A stretch of DNA of 64,000 nucleotides from Pleurostoma richardsiae (lineage: Eukaryota; Ascomycota; Sordariomycetes; Calosphaeriales; Pleurostomataceae). The notes under the pieces are model-generated. The model made no database searches. It saw only the letters and a list, made by a program, of their open reading frames with translations, and was not told where the DNA came from. Made by a program: the position numbers and the translations under genes. The DNA lies in assembly GCA_030052745.1 (NCBI GenBank), contig JANBVO010000038.1, forward strand, positions 301,399-365,398, in the 5' to 3' direction. Shown here piece by piece: positions 55,060-64,000 of the stretch (position 1 is its first letter; every line of letters begins with the position of its first letter).

Positions 55060-58000
55060 ATCTCTGTGAACCGAGTCTTCGCTTGCGCTTATCGGCCCTG
55101 GCTTCCCACCCAGGTGCTCTTCCAATCCTTCTCGGAGTTAACCGTGACCCTGGTGGCATGTCGGACGCGATGGTCATGTGGCTACAGCCTACAGCACATC
55201 TGAGCCACCGCAACCGACGCGAGCTGATCCGGTGGAGGCGGCCAAGAGTGAGGGAGTCTCGGGACGGGAGATGGACTGGAGAGGAAGCAGAGGCCCTCGG
55301 AAAGCGACTTCAAGATCTTTTCAAGAGGTTCCGCGCGCAAGGCCCTTGCCCAATAGGCAGACAAGGGACGTGCCTAACAGAGGGGCAGGACTGACCGGGG
55401 CGAGGGCTGAAAAGAAAGAGGCATGGGACAAGGCTCCTAGTGACGGGGACAAGATACCAGGTGGAACCTCTAAAGTATCAAGTGCGAAAGCGATGGCACT
55501 CGACAGGGGGGAGGGGCTCGAGGGCCTGTATGTACGGTGTATGTACGCCGCAGCGGTGCCGAGTCGGAGGTGGAGACGCCAACCTGCTAGGCTGGACAGG
55601 ATGCGGAACGGAACAAAGGCGAGAGAGCGTTAGGCACACGGGGCGGCGGGAGGAGGGGATGGGAGGGGGAGAGGGATGGGATTAGCAGCACGGTAGAAAT
55701 CTACCGGACCCGAGCACGGTGGGAATGAGTAATTAGGAGCCTTAGGGGGTCTTGGGTCTGCAGCGGAGACGACAATGATAGACGCTGTCGCTCCTTTGGT
55801 GGGCTCTGGGCATGCGTTTATGCGGACCTGACTCTTGGGACTGGCATGCAAGGAGGCCGGAGAGGCACAACATCGCACCGACCCATCCGCGCATCTATTC
55901 CCTCCTCGCCAGGCGTCAACCACGATGTACCTACCTCACTGTAAGGGTCCTGTAAGCTCTCATTAGAGTGCGGAGGAGCAGCACGGGCGGAGCGGGGGAC
56001 AGACAATACAGTCTGCCTCACAGTGCGGCCCTCGGTATTGTACGTTGGTGGTCAAGGGGGAGAGCAAGGTACCTTGCCTTATGTATCTGCAGGTAAGGCC
56101 CGGGTACAGGTGTGATGGATGCTGGTGCGTGCCCAGAGAATGAGGTAATAAGGCTCAATTGAAAATCTCCGGGGTAAGGAGAGAGGGAAGCTAGGATCCG
56201 CATAAGGTAACACGTCGGAAGTGGCCCCGTAGGTTGAAGCCACTAGTCACCGCGGTGAACGGCTGGCTGGCTAGTCAGGTCGAAAGCAATTATTAAACGT
56301 GGGATTACTGTCGAAAGACTGGCCGGGATCCATCAAGGTCAAGGTCAGGGATCCGAAGATGTCGAGGCCACATCCTGATCCGTCCGGCGTGCCAAACGTT
56401 GACGGGATGGGGGATCAGTGGAGGGGGGGTCTCGGGAGCAAGCAGCCAACACCCCCCAGATGCAGCTACCGCAGATCGGCACACACAAGGCAGATGGGCG
56501 TTCAACAACGCAGAGCAAGGCATTTTTCAGCTTGGAGAGGCGACAGGAGTATTGCTGGAGACGCGGCCAGCCACCCTTTTGGTGCTCAGGGCGGGGAGGT
56601 GCCGTCAGGGGAGGGAGGGTAACTGAGACTTTGTAAAGGAGACGCGAGCAATCGCTTATTTCCGCGAAAAGGGGGGTGGCACCTTCGGTAACTTGCGAAG
56701 GGCTCGTACTGTGGCCCCAGATATGCGATACTTAGTTTGTGTGGGAAGCGTGCAAATCACACACGACGACCTTATCCGACTGGGCCGCCTTACCTGTCTC
56801 TAGGCTTGCTCTCAGGGCGTGTACGTCGATACATTGCGCCCAGCCGGCGGTACCCAGCAGCTGCAATGCGCAATCGGCCCCGAGGAGGACGACATGCCGA
56901 GATGACTCGGCCAGCGGGTTCCAACGGGAGTCAGACGTGGTGTCAGATGCCATCATAGAATGCTCAGGCTAGCGACGGCGCGAAGACTTGGAAGGCGAGA
57001 GTTCCGTATCCGGCAAGGACGCGATCAACAGATCCAGCAGCAGAGACATTGAAGATTCTGTTTTCTATCCTTGACGACACAGTGGTCCGATTCTGTGAAC
57101 GGATATAGAGTAGTGTAGGCCAGCAAAAGAAGCGCAAGCGGGGGCAACTAACGATTGAGTACGATGCCTATAGCCAGCTCGTGGGTCTAGCATACAGAAC
57201 GGTCCGCCCGTTCGGATGTCATGATGGACTAAGAACCCGACCGTTCATCAGTGACTTTTGGGTCAACCCCGCCAGTCAAGTCGGAGATGGCTCGGGTTTA
57301 AATATGGCTGTTGGGTGGCTGCGCCTGCACTGGCGACGCCTCTTGAGGACTTTGAGGCTCCTGTCGGAATCCTCCACAGCCCTTCATCGGCCTGATCGCT
57401 GCTCCGCATGGCTCATATGATATACGAGGCATCGGCGTGCCGGCTGAATGGCTTGAGAGGGGGGAGGAGGCCACCTCGGAGGCTGCAGGGAATGCAAATA
57501 GATACCCGTGCGTATTACCGGCAGGCACCATCTCCCAGTTGAGGACAGTGTGCTCTCGCAAAAGATTAAATTTAACTGGCGACCCCGATGCTTGGCTTTG
57601 GCGCTTGTACATAGAAAGGTAGCGTTGCGTGGGCTCCCGCGTACTTTTACCTGCCTTTTCGTCAGCGGCGCCGCGTGCTGCTATTTTTCTGATACGCGAG
57701 CACCTTAGCCGACGGCGCCGTCAGTGATTATCAATACTTGTCCGCGGCTCGAGTCGGAAGAGCCTTCTCTGACCGAGGAGTGCCTGTAGAAGGACAAAGA
57801 CGAAGAAAACTCATAACTGACGGTGGTAGGTTGGCGGGTTGGGCGTTAGGAGGCTCGCAAAAGGGAAGACCCTTCGTGTCTGAGTGGACCCCACCTTCGC
57901 ACCGGGAAGGTTGGCGTCGTCTTGGCACATCTTGGCACATCTGCGCGATTGCGTCACAGAGGACGTACCGGGAAGGACCCCACGATTACCTCCAAATTAC

Positions 58001-59789
58001 TGGCGTAATCCGTCCACATTAACGAGAAGGAGCTACACCCACCGCAAACGCTGTTTTACGCTAGGTGTACGGAACATCTACTCGCGTACACGAACACGTC
58101 CCAATTGTCGTCTCCTTTCAGAGGTCGAGGGCAAAATAGGGGAGATGCACAATACTCGAGCATCAAGGTACAGAGGTGCCGCTTGACCATCATTCGAACT
58201 CACCACTCATGTACCGAGCCAGGGCAGACCGGCCTAATATGGAATCATGCACCCTGACAAAAAGGCAGCTTGTGAGCCGCACGGAAGAGTGGCCCCGGAT
58301 TTCATATCGAAGTACCTATCTACCTTACCTTACCGTACTCTACCCTAGAGTGCTACGTACAGAGCCCCAGCAGGAAGGAAGATATGTGGGACACGCAACG
58401 TTGAAAAGCACACGAAAGGACCGAAGACGGAGCGATGGCCGGCTCCCCAGGTGTCGCATTTCCGGTGGTGCAGTGCACGCGCGCTTCCGCGGATGCAACC
58501 ATCAGGACGACATTGCAGATTGCAGAGCGCATCGCGCATGGCCATCCACGCGTCCAGCTCTGAGATTTGCCAGAAACACGCTTTGCATCACAGGCTGCGC
58601 TCGGCGGGGACGATGCTGCAGGTAGGAGGTGCTCTTAATCTCCTTGATCAGCCCATTTCTACGGCTACTAGCCGACTAGAATGCATCAGCGTAACCGAAA
58701 GTGTACAAGACCCCATGTGTCTATCGCCCGGGCGTCCGGTGGTTCGCCGGGAGAGGGTCATTTTCCAAAAGCCATGCAGAAATCCCATGCGGGCTAAACC
58801 CTGCCAGACCCTCTCTGAGATGGAGTCAGCAGCCTGCACTACGTAGCCCCCGGTAAGCAGACAAGTCCACGGATGCCAGACTAGTCCACGTTTTGCACTG
58901 TCGGCCTGCCACTCTGGGCTAACACGCCGGTATTATCTCTCTACCTAGTGTGATTAGGATACATGAAGCATGTCAGTTATCTGTCCTCATTGCTCCTCGA
59001 CGTCTGTTCTTCCCGAACAAGTTGCTCCGCTGAAAAAAGTAAGACTCTTCCTGACTTAAAGGGTATGCGAAGCGACGAGAAGGGGAGAACTATCGGTACT
59101 TCGCACCTTAGTTGGCGTTAGAACGACGTATCGAAGTGGCATCTCTAATATACGGAGGTCCATTCCGCCGCCTTGAGTTCGTAACTCGAAAGACACTCTA
59201 CGCTGCTCCATTTTCTCAGATCTTACCTCCTCAGTCGGCGCCAGTCTGTAGGCTCAAGACGGGTCCCTATCTGTCCTTATGGCTGCAGCTATCAGGAACG
59301 ACCTCCATCCTTTCATCTCCGTCGGTAATATGCGGTCCCCGAGGAGCATATATCGTGATAAGCTCAGCGAGCACCATTAGCGAACCATGGTCTCTGCTTT
59401 TGTGCTATATATAACCACGTAGATCCTTCCGCCGCCCAATCTGGGAACTGATAATCCTTCAGAGGCTAGAAATACCTCTCACCGACGATCGAGCCAGACC
59501 GACAGCAGGGGGGGGGGAGAGGGGGGGAAGACGACGATGCCGCTTCCAGAAAGTCCGTATAGAAGCATCTCTGCCCCGCCAAGAGCTGCGAGCCAATCAG
59601 AGACCGCTTGTCACGACCCCGCCTTTTCTGATCCGGCCCCACCATCCTTTGGCGGAACGGGAAGCAGCTCAACGACCTTCATCCCACTCACCGCACCGCG
59701 TTTGACGGCCCGGAGACACAACCGAGCTATCTGACCCTCATTTCGGCGACAGCCGCATCCATCGACAGCCAGCATCGCAAGAGGGCAAG
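55060..59789. other. Gene-poor region of 4.7 kb
   Basis: The left part is the promoter and leader of the C6 regulator and the last few hundred bases are the csn1 promoter. In between I find no protein-like frame, RNA gene or transposon. Features seen are a CCTTA-unit array near 58320, a G10 run at 59508-59517 followed after three bases by G7, and generally mixed composition. The several 60-130 residue frames here overlap on both strands and look random. Confidence 0.45.
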
Positions 59790-61571
59790 ATGGCGGCGCC
59801 AACCGGTGACCTGCTCAACTTCTTCTCTTTGATGGACGCGCAAGACGGTGTCATTGTTCAAGGTACGCCTGCTTGATTGCTCCTGCCCACTTGTCAGCTC
59901 CATCACTTTTTTACCCCATGTAGCCTCTTGCGTTGCTCAAACGGCCCAATAGAGCTTCCGGGCCCTGCAACGAGCGATCAAGAGCTAACGAAGCTTCATC
60001 TAGAGACGCCAAAGCTTGACCTAGAGCTGTATATCCAGAATTACAAGGGTGAGCTTGCCAGAGCTTTTCCCAGCCTCGCCTCCCATAATATCATGCTGAC
60101 AATACATTCTTGCAGGCCGGACTCGATTCGATCGACTGCTGCTTATTGGCCGGTCTTCCGTCGTGCTCTGTGTTGACGCCCTCAAAGTCGCCATCGCGGA
60201 AGCTAAGAAAGGCAAAGATGTACATCGGTACCGGGAGGCATGGGAGTGCATTCGGGTGGCCGCTCCTGGCGAGCCTGAGGCACAGTTTGACTGGACCTGG
60301 GTAGACACAACCGAGAAGTCCAATAAGGCTGAGACTCATCGTCTCGAGTCTGAGCTGAAGGGATACAAGAATAACTTGGTCAAAGAGAGCATCAGGGTAC
60401 GTCGCGTGCCTCTCGTGATGTGTCGGTTTGTGCGAGGCTGCGAAGTTCTTCCATTATGCATATGAACTTAGTATTGCTTCTAATCAAGCGCTGACTGACA
60501 CTGCTTTTCTAGATGGGTAATGAGGACCTCGGCCGCCATTTAGAAGCAACTGGTGACTTGAACGGTGCTACGGAAGCATACTCTCGCATGAGACCCGATG
60601 TCAGCACAGCTAAGCAGATTGTCGATGTTGGAAGGCATCTCGTCAGCGTCTCTGTTCAACGCCGAGAGTGGGCCATGGTTACTGCCAACCTTAACAAGAT
60701 GGCGTCTTTGCAGAATGCGGACGAGGAGAAGGCGATCCAGCCTTATCTTAATGTTATGCATGGCATTGCACTGCTTGGACAAGAGAAGTACGTGGAGGCA
60801 GCCAACAGCTTTCTGCAAGCAGATTCACAGGCGCCACCGTCGCTGTACAACGAGTTTGTTAGCCATAACGATGTGGCAGCCTACGGTGGTCTACTGGCTC
60901 TTGCGACTATGGACCGCAAGGAGCTGCAGGCGAAGGTCTTGGACAACCAGAACTTCCGCACCTTTCTCGAGCTGGAGCCGCATATCCGTCGAGCTATCAC
61001 GCAGTTCGTCAGCGGCAGATACTCTGCTTGTCTTACGAGTTTGGAGTCCTACCGTGCAGACTACCTCCTCGATATCTACCTGCAGAAGCACATCAAGACG
61101 ATCTACGCGCAGATTCGGAGTAAATGCATCGTGCAGTACCTAGTTCCCTTCTCTCGGGTCGGCATGGAGAGCATGAAGGCAGCGTTTGAGGTTCAAGGCT
61201 ATTCTCTTGAGGAGGAGCTTGTTTCTATGATCCGCGAAGGCGTTCTCCAAGCTCGCATTGACTCGATCGACCAGGTATTAACCCCTTGCACGGATTTTCA
61301 GTTCGTCGTGTCACGATACTGACAGCAAAAGGTTATCACCACTGTATCGGTCAACCCAAGGGCGAAGATGCAGGCAACTGCTCTCGAGGCTGCCAGGTCC
61401 TTCGAGAAAGAGGCACTGGATCGTATCCGGCGCATGGGCATTGCTGCCGCAGAGCTCGAGGTCAAAGGTAGTAAAAAGGGCGGTAGTGGGAATGTCCCTC
61501 TCCCACAAAATGCGGAAGGGTCTTGGATAGACGTGACCCGGCATCATCCACAGCTGCCTGCTGAGCTGTGA
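59790..61571 (+). CDS. csn1: COP9 signalosome subunit 1
   Basis: Exons 59790-59862, 59953-60048, 60116-60396, 60513-61274 and 61332-61571 give 483 aa. The Csn1 core is easily followed: ETPKLDLELYIQNYKG, then GRTRFDRLLLIG across intron 2, EAKKGKDVHRYREAWECI, LKGYKNNLVKESIRMGNEDLG across intron 3, DLNGATEAYSRMRPD, and FLELEPHIRRAI. A PCI domain occupies about residues 290-410 (YSACLTSLESYRADYLLDIY, QIRSKCIVQYLVPFS). After intron 4 the conserved PRAKMQATALEAARSFEKEALDRIRRMGI follows. Csn1 (human GPS1) is a scaffold subunit of the nuclear COP9 signalosome, which removes Nedd8 from cullins. In fungi this complex controls development and, in Neurospora, the clock. The last intron could end at a CAG two codons earlier than the AAG chosen. 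It converges on prp18 across 349 bp. Confidence 0.95.
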
Positions 61572-61920
61572 AGGCCTTCGGTCCCAGACAGGGTTGTTTG
61601 TGTGCTTTTGAGTCGAGGAGTTCCGGAGGAAAAGGCGTTGCGGCTTCGTCAACTGCACAGTCGATGGTATAAAGTATGGGATATGGATTAGATGCATGGG
61701 TCTTGGTGTCATTCGGACATGTGCATGGAGCTGCGTAGGCCGGCAGCAATCCGGAGATAGCCTCACAGCTATGAGCTCGATAGTAGCGTAGAGATACTGC
61801 TCCTGTAGGAGTCCACGAGACTTAGCGCCATAGCATGTATAACCGTCAAAGTGGAAGGGGTATCTCGCATTCTTCTATCCTATGCATCAGGGTCACAACC
61901 CCGCCGTACTCATCGAACAC
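61572..61920. terminator. Convergent 3' spacer csn1 / prp18
   Basis: The 349-bp interval between two stop codons is where transcription of both genes must end. No gene-like frame is present. Confidence 0.4.
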
Positions 61921-63092
61921 TCATCCCATGAGCTGCCTCACATCCTCAGGAGGCCATCGTACCTGCGCAAAGGTAAGGCAGCGCTTGATGCTCTGGAGAT
62001 ACTTCCGCGTCACCTCGTCGCCCATGACGTGGCCCCTCTCACCGTTGTGCAGCTTCTCCCGCGCGCTTCGCTCGTGGATACCCACCATAGTCACACCGAT
62101 GGGCCAGGCGGCCTTGCCGATGCTGAGCCGGAGGTACCCGTCGTTGGCGTCGACGTACCGCCGTTCCTGCGCCGCCTTGACGATCTCCACAACTGGTTCC
62201 AGGATGCTCTCGTCGAGGTCGCCCTTCTCAAACTTCCGAAAGAGCTATGAAGGAGCCGGGTCAGCAGATGGCATGTATGGAATGCGTACGACACTGTGGA
62301 TTAAACAGAGACGGAACTTACTGGCCTCATCGCATCTTTGCTCTGCACCATCGCGTTGTACGCTTGCCTGCTCGCCATCGTGTCCCGCCTCTCCTTCTCC
62401 AGCGCCTCCTCCCACTCCCGCAGGATCATGTTGAAGTACGACGCCAGCTGCCGGAACAGCCACTTCCTCCCGGCCTTGTCCTTGGGCACCTTCGCGTCCA
62501 CCTTCATGTCTTTCTCCTCCACGGGCGCCAGCGTCGTCGGGATCGGCCCCTGCGTCACCGCCGTCGTCAGCCGCCTGTACCGCCGCCGCCGCGCCGCGTG
62601 GCCCTCCCCGAACAGCGTCGCCGGTTCGCCCAGCGCCCGCAGCTTCTCCGTCAGCTCCCCGTCCGGTATGTCCTCGGCCTCGTCGTCATCCTCGTCATTT
62701 TCGGACGCCGCGGCGGCGGAGCCCTCCCTCGAGGGCGGCACCTCCGGCAGGCCCAGCCGCCGCCGCCGCGCGCGCTCCTCCTCGGCCTCCCTCTCCTCGC
62801 GCCGCCGCCGCGACTCCTCCGCCAGCCGCTGCCGCTTCTCCTCGCGCGCCCGCGCCTCCGCCTCCGCGTCCTCCTCGCGCTTGCGCTTGGCGGCCGCCCG
62901 CGCGGCGCGCTCCTCCTCCAGGCGCTTCTGCTCGGCCAGGTACGCCTCGCGGCGGGCGGCCTCGGCGTCGCCCTTGCGGATGTATTTCTTGGTGGTTGAC
63001 GACGATGCCGAGGAATCGGCGGCGGCAGCGGCGGGTGGCGTGCTGCCTTTTGCCTTGGCGATCTCCTTGGAGAGCAGGGCTGCGAAGTCCAT
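61921..63092 (-). CDS. prp18: Pre-mRNA-splicing factor 18
   Basis: Two exons, 63092-62322 and 62244-61921, give 364 aa. The start MDFAALLSKEIAKAK is the conserved N-terminus of the family; an in-frame ATG further up is ignored. A long highly charged helix (about 30-120, rich in E, R, K, A) is followed by a PPSRE motif region and an acidic stretch. EDIPDGELTEKLRALGEPATLFGE is the conserved Prp18 start motif. The C-terminal Prp18 domain (about 190-360) includes KWLFRQLASYF, MRPLFRKFEKGDL across the intron, AYLRLSIGKAAWPIGVT-like YLRLSIGKAAWPIG and RGHVMGDEVTRKYLQSIKRCL. Prp18 acts with Slu7 at the second splicing step in the nucleus. Exon 1 is extremely GC-rich, exon 2 less so. It is divergent from the sap18-like gene. 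Confidence 0.95.
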
Positions 63093-63537
63093 GTTGAGCG
63101 GGCCAGGCAGGAATATCAGGAGGGTTTCGAGAGAGTTACTTGTCGAGGTCGAGATTTCCGTGAGTGAGTCGATGTAGTCGACGTAGAGTGAGGTCGGACG
63201 TCGTCGTTTGCGGGTCGTGGAAATCGGCAGAAGGCTGAGGCTGTGTAGGACAGTTACTTCCAATGTTGCACAGTACGGAGTTCCATTAAGGCAATTACTA
63301 TAGGCCCTGAAAATCCGCTAGCTATCCGCTCGCGGGGCAAGGCGCCCCGTTTGCCCACCCTCGTCACAACCCACTCCCATCGCAACAGCCCGGTCGGTGA
63401 ACAGGCCCCAGTTTACGGAGGAAGTGCTCATCGCGGGAACATCTACCTAGATATGTTGTGACGCAGGCCTACCACGCGTTTGGTTTAACAACATTGAACC
63501 GCAAGGGCGACCTGGGAGCAGAGGAGAGGACGACAAG
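63093..63537. promoter_or_regulatory. Divergent promoter, prp18 / sap18-like gene
   Basis: The two starts lie 445 bp apart on opposite strands. A GTACGGAG motif occurs at about 63273. The interval is probably a bidirectional promoter for two nuclear housekeeping proteins. No other gene is present. Confidence 0.5.
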
Positions 63538-64000
63538 ATGGACTCGCCAATCGATCGCACCAGCACCACGCCCTTCCTCCTGCGACTCTTCTACAGGACC
63601 GGCGCCTTTCACAGGTAAGTTCACTATAACGCCCCCCTCTGCACACGCGAGATAAAGACGAGGTACAGGTAGTTCAGCAGCTAATACCTCTCTCAGACCG
63701 GACGAATTCTCCTCGTCTCACCTACCCCCATCAATCGACCTCTACGCCTGGCCCACCTGCACCCTCACCGAGCTCTCCCACCAGCTCGCCGCCTCCACGC
63801 CCTCCCTACTGCCCTCCCCCGCGATAGGCACCCGCCTCGCCTTCCGCCTCATCTACGCCGACGCCCGCGCCCCCGCGCCCGCCGCGCACTCCCGCAACCA
63901 GCAGCAGCAGCACCACCCAGCGCGGTTCGTCGTCAAGGACCTGGGCAGCGTCGTGATCGGCGGCGGCGGGCCCGGCGCGGACGAGGCGGCGCCCCTCCCC
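63538..64000 (+). CDS. sap18: Sap18 family protein (Sin3/histone deacetylase-associated), partial at the window end
   Basis: Exon 1 is 63538-63614 and exon 2 starts at 63697 and runs off the window, so about 127 residues are visible. The N-terminus reads TPFLLRLFYRTGAFHRPDEF across the intron, followed by LYAWPTCTLTELSHQLA and AIGTRLAFRLIYAD. These are the defining motifs of Sap18, a ubiquitin-fold protein. It associates with Sin3-histone deacetylase complexes and with RNA-processing complexes. A proline/alanine-rich insertion containing four glutamines lies before FVVKDLGSVVIG, as is common in fungal versions. The 82-nt intron has a GTAAGT donor, a CTAAT branch and a CAG acceptor. The 3' end lies outside the window. 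Confidence 0.86.

Noticed and set aside
55178-55633. 151-codon plus-strand frame opposite the C6 regulator promoter
   Set aside because: Charged random-looking sequence with no homologous pattern and no splice context.
17218-63537. A secondary-metabolite gene cluster or one multi-gene system
   Set aside because: No polyketide synthase, peptide synthetase, terpene cyclase, P450 or tailoring genes are present; the genes are mostly conserved housekeeping and regulatory types.
1-64000. tRNA, 5S rRNA, CRISPR arrays, telomere repeats, transposase or reverse-transcriptase genes
   Set aside because: I looked for B-box-like GGTTCGA motifs, repeated spacer arrays, TTAGGG runs and typical transposon protein motifs and found none that hold up by eye. 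A tRNA or Rfam scan would be decisive.

Overview
This window looks like nuclear DNA of a filamentous ascomycete (Pezizomycotina, probably a Sordariomycete). Genes are interrupted by short introns, mostly 51-130 nt, with GTRNGT-type donors, CTRAC-like branch sites and YAG acceptors. They are spread over both strands with no operons. Several proteins belong to fungus-specific families: Zn(II)2Cys6 regulators, a HAM1-like protein and an alternative NADH dehydrogenase. I see no rRNA, tRNA, CRISPR array, telomere repeat or intact transposon. The species cannot be named from the sequence alone.

Layout. 0.7-1.5 kb: apparent tail of an Hsp70-like gene, probably a relic. 3.8-6.5 kb (+): HAM1-like protein. 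7.8-11.2 kb (-): long serine-rich orphan with poly-Q. 11.2-17.2 kb: gene-poor stretch with a 26-bp perfect palindrome. 17.2-19.6 kb (+): Msg5-type MAP-kinase phosphatase. 21.2-22.6 kb (-): Hut1 nucleotide-sugar transporter. 24.2-25.4 kb (-): triple-KH RNA-binding protein. 25.4-30.6 kb: gene-poor. 30.7-32.6 kb (+): alternative NADH dehydrogenase. 32.9-34.4 kb (-): Dcr2-like metallophosphatase. 34.9-36.3 kb (+): ER-retained PDI-like protein without a CxxC pair. 37.1-39.1 kb (+): C6 regulator with a 4-bp frameshift. 39.6-43.0 kb (-): Itc1. 44.5-46.2 kb (-): Alg8. 46.9-48.3 kb (+): L-type lectin cargo receptor. 48.6-50.6 kb (-): Xaa-Pro aminopeptidase. 51.8-55.1 kb (-): second C6 regulator. 55.1-59.8 kb: gene-poor. 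59.8-61.6 kb (+): Csn1. 61.9-63.1 kb (-): Prp18. 63.5 kb to the end (+): Sap18, cut by the window edge.

Themes. Several genes serve the early secretory pathway: Hut1, Dcr2-like phosphatase, PDI-like protein, Alg8 and the lectin receptor. Two of these pairs are divergent and may share promoters. A second set acts in the nucleus: Itc1 (ISW2 complex), Sap18 (Sin3/Rpd3), Csn1 and Prp18. A Pmp1/Msg5-type phosphatase lies about 5 kb from an Rnc1-like KH protein, a pair linked post-transcriptionally in fission yeast.

All exon models come from reading frame, splice-site consensus and remembered family sequence. No alignment or expression data were available.
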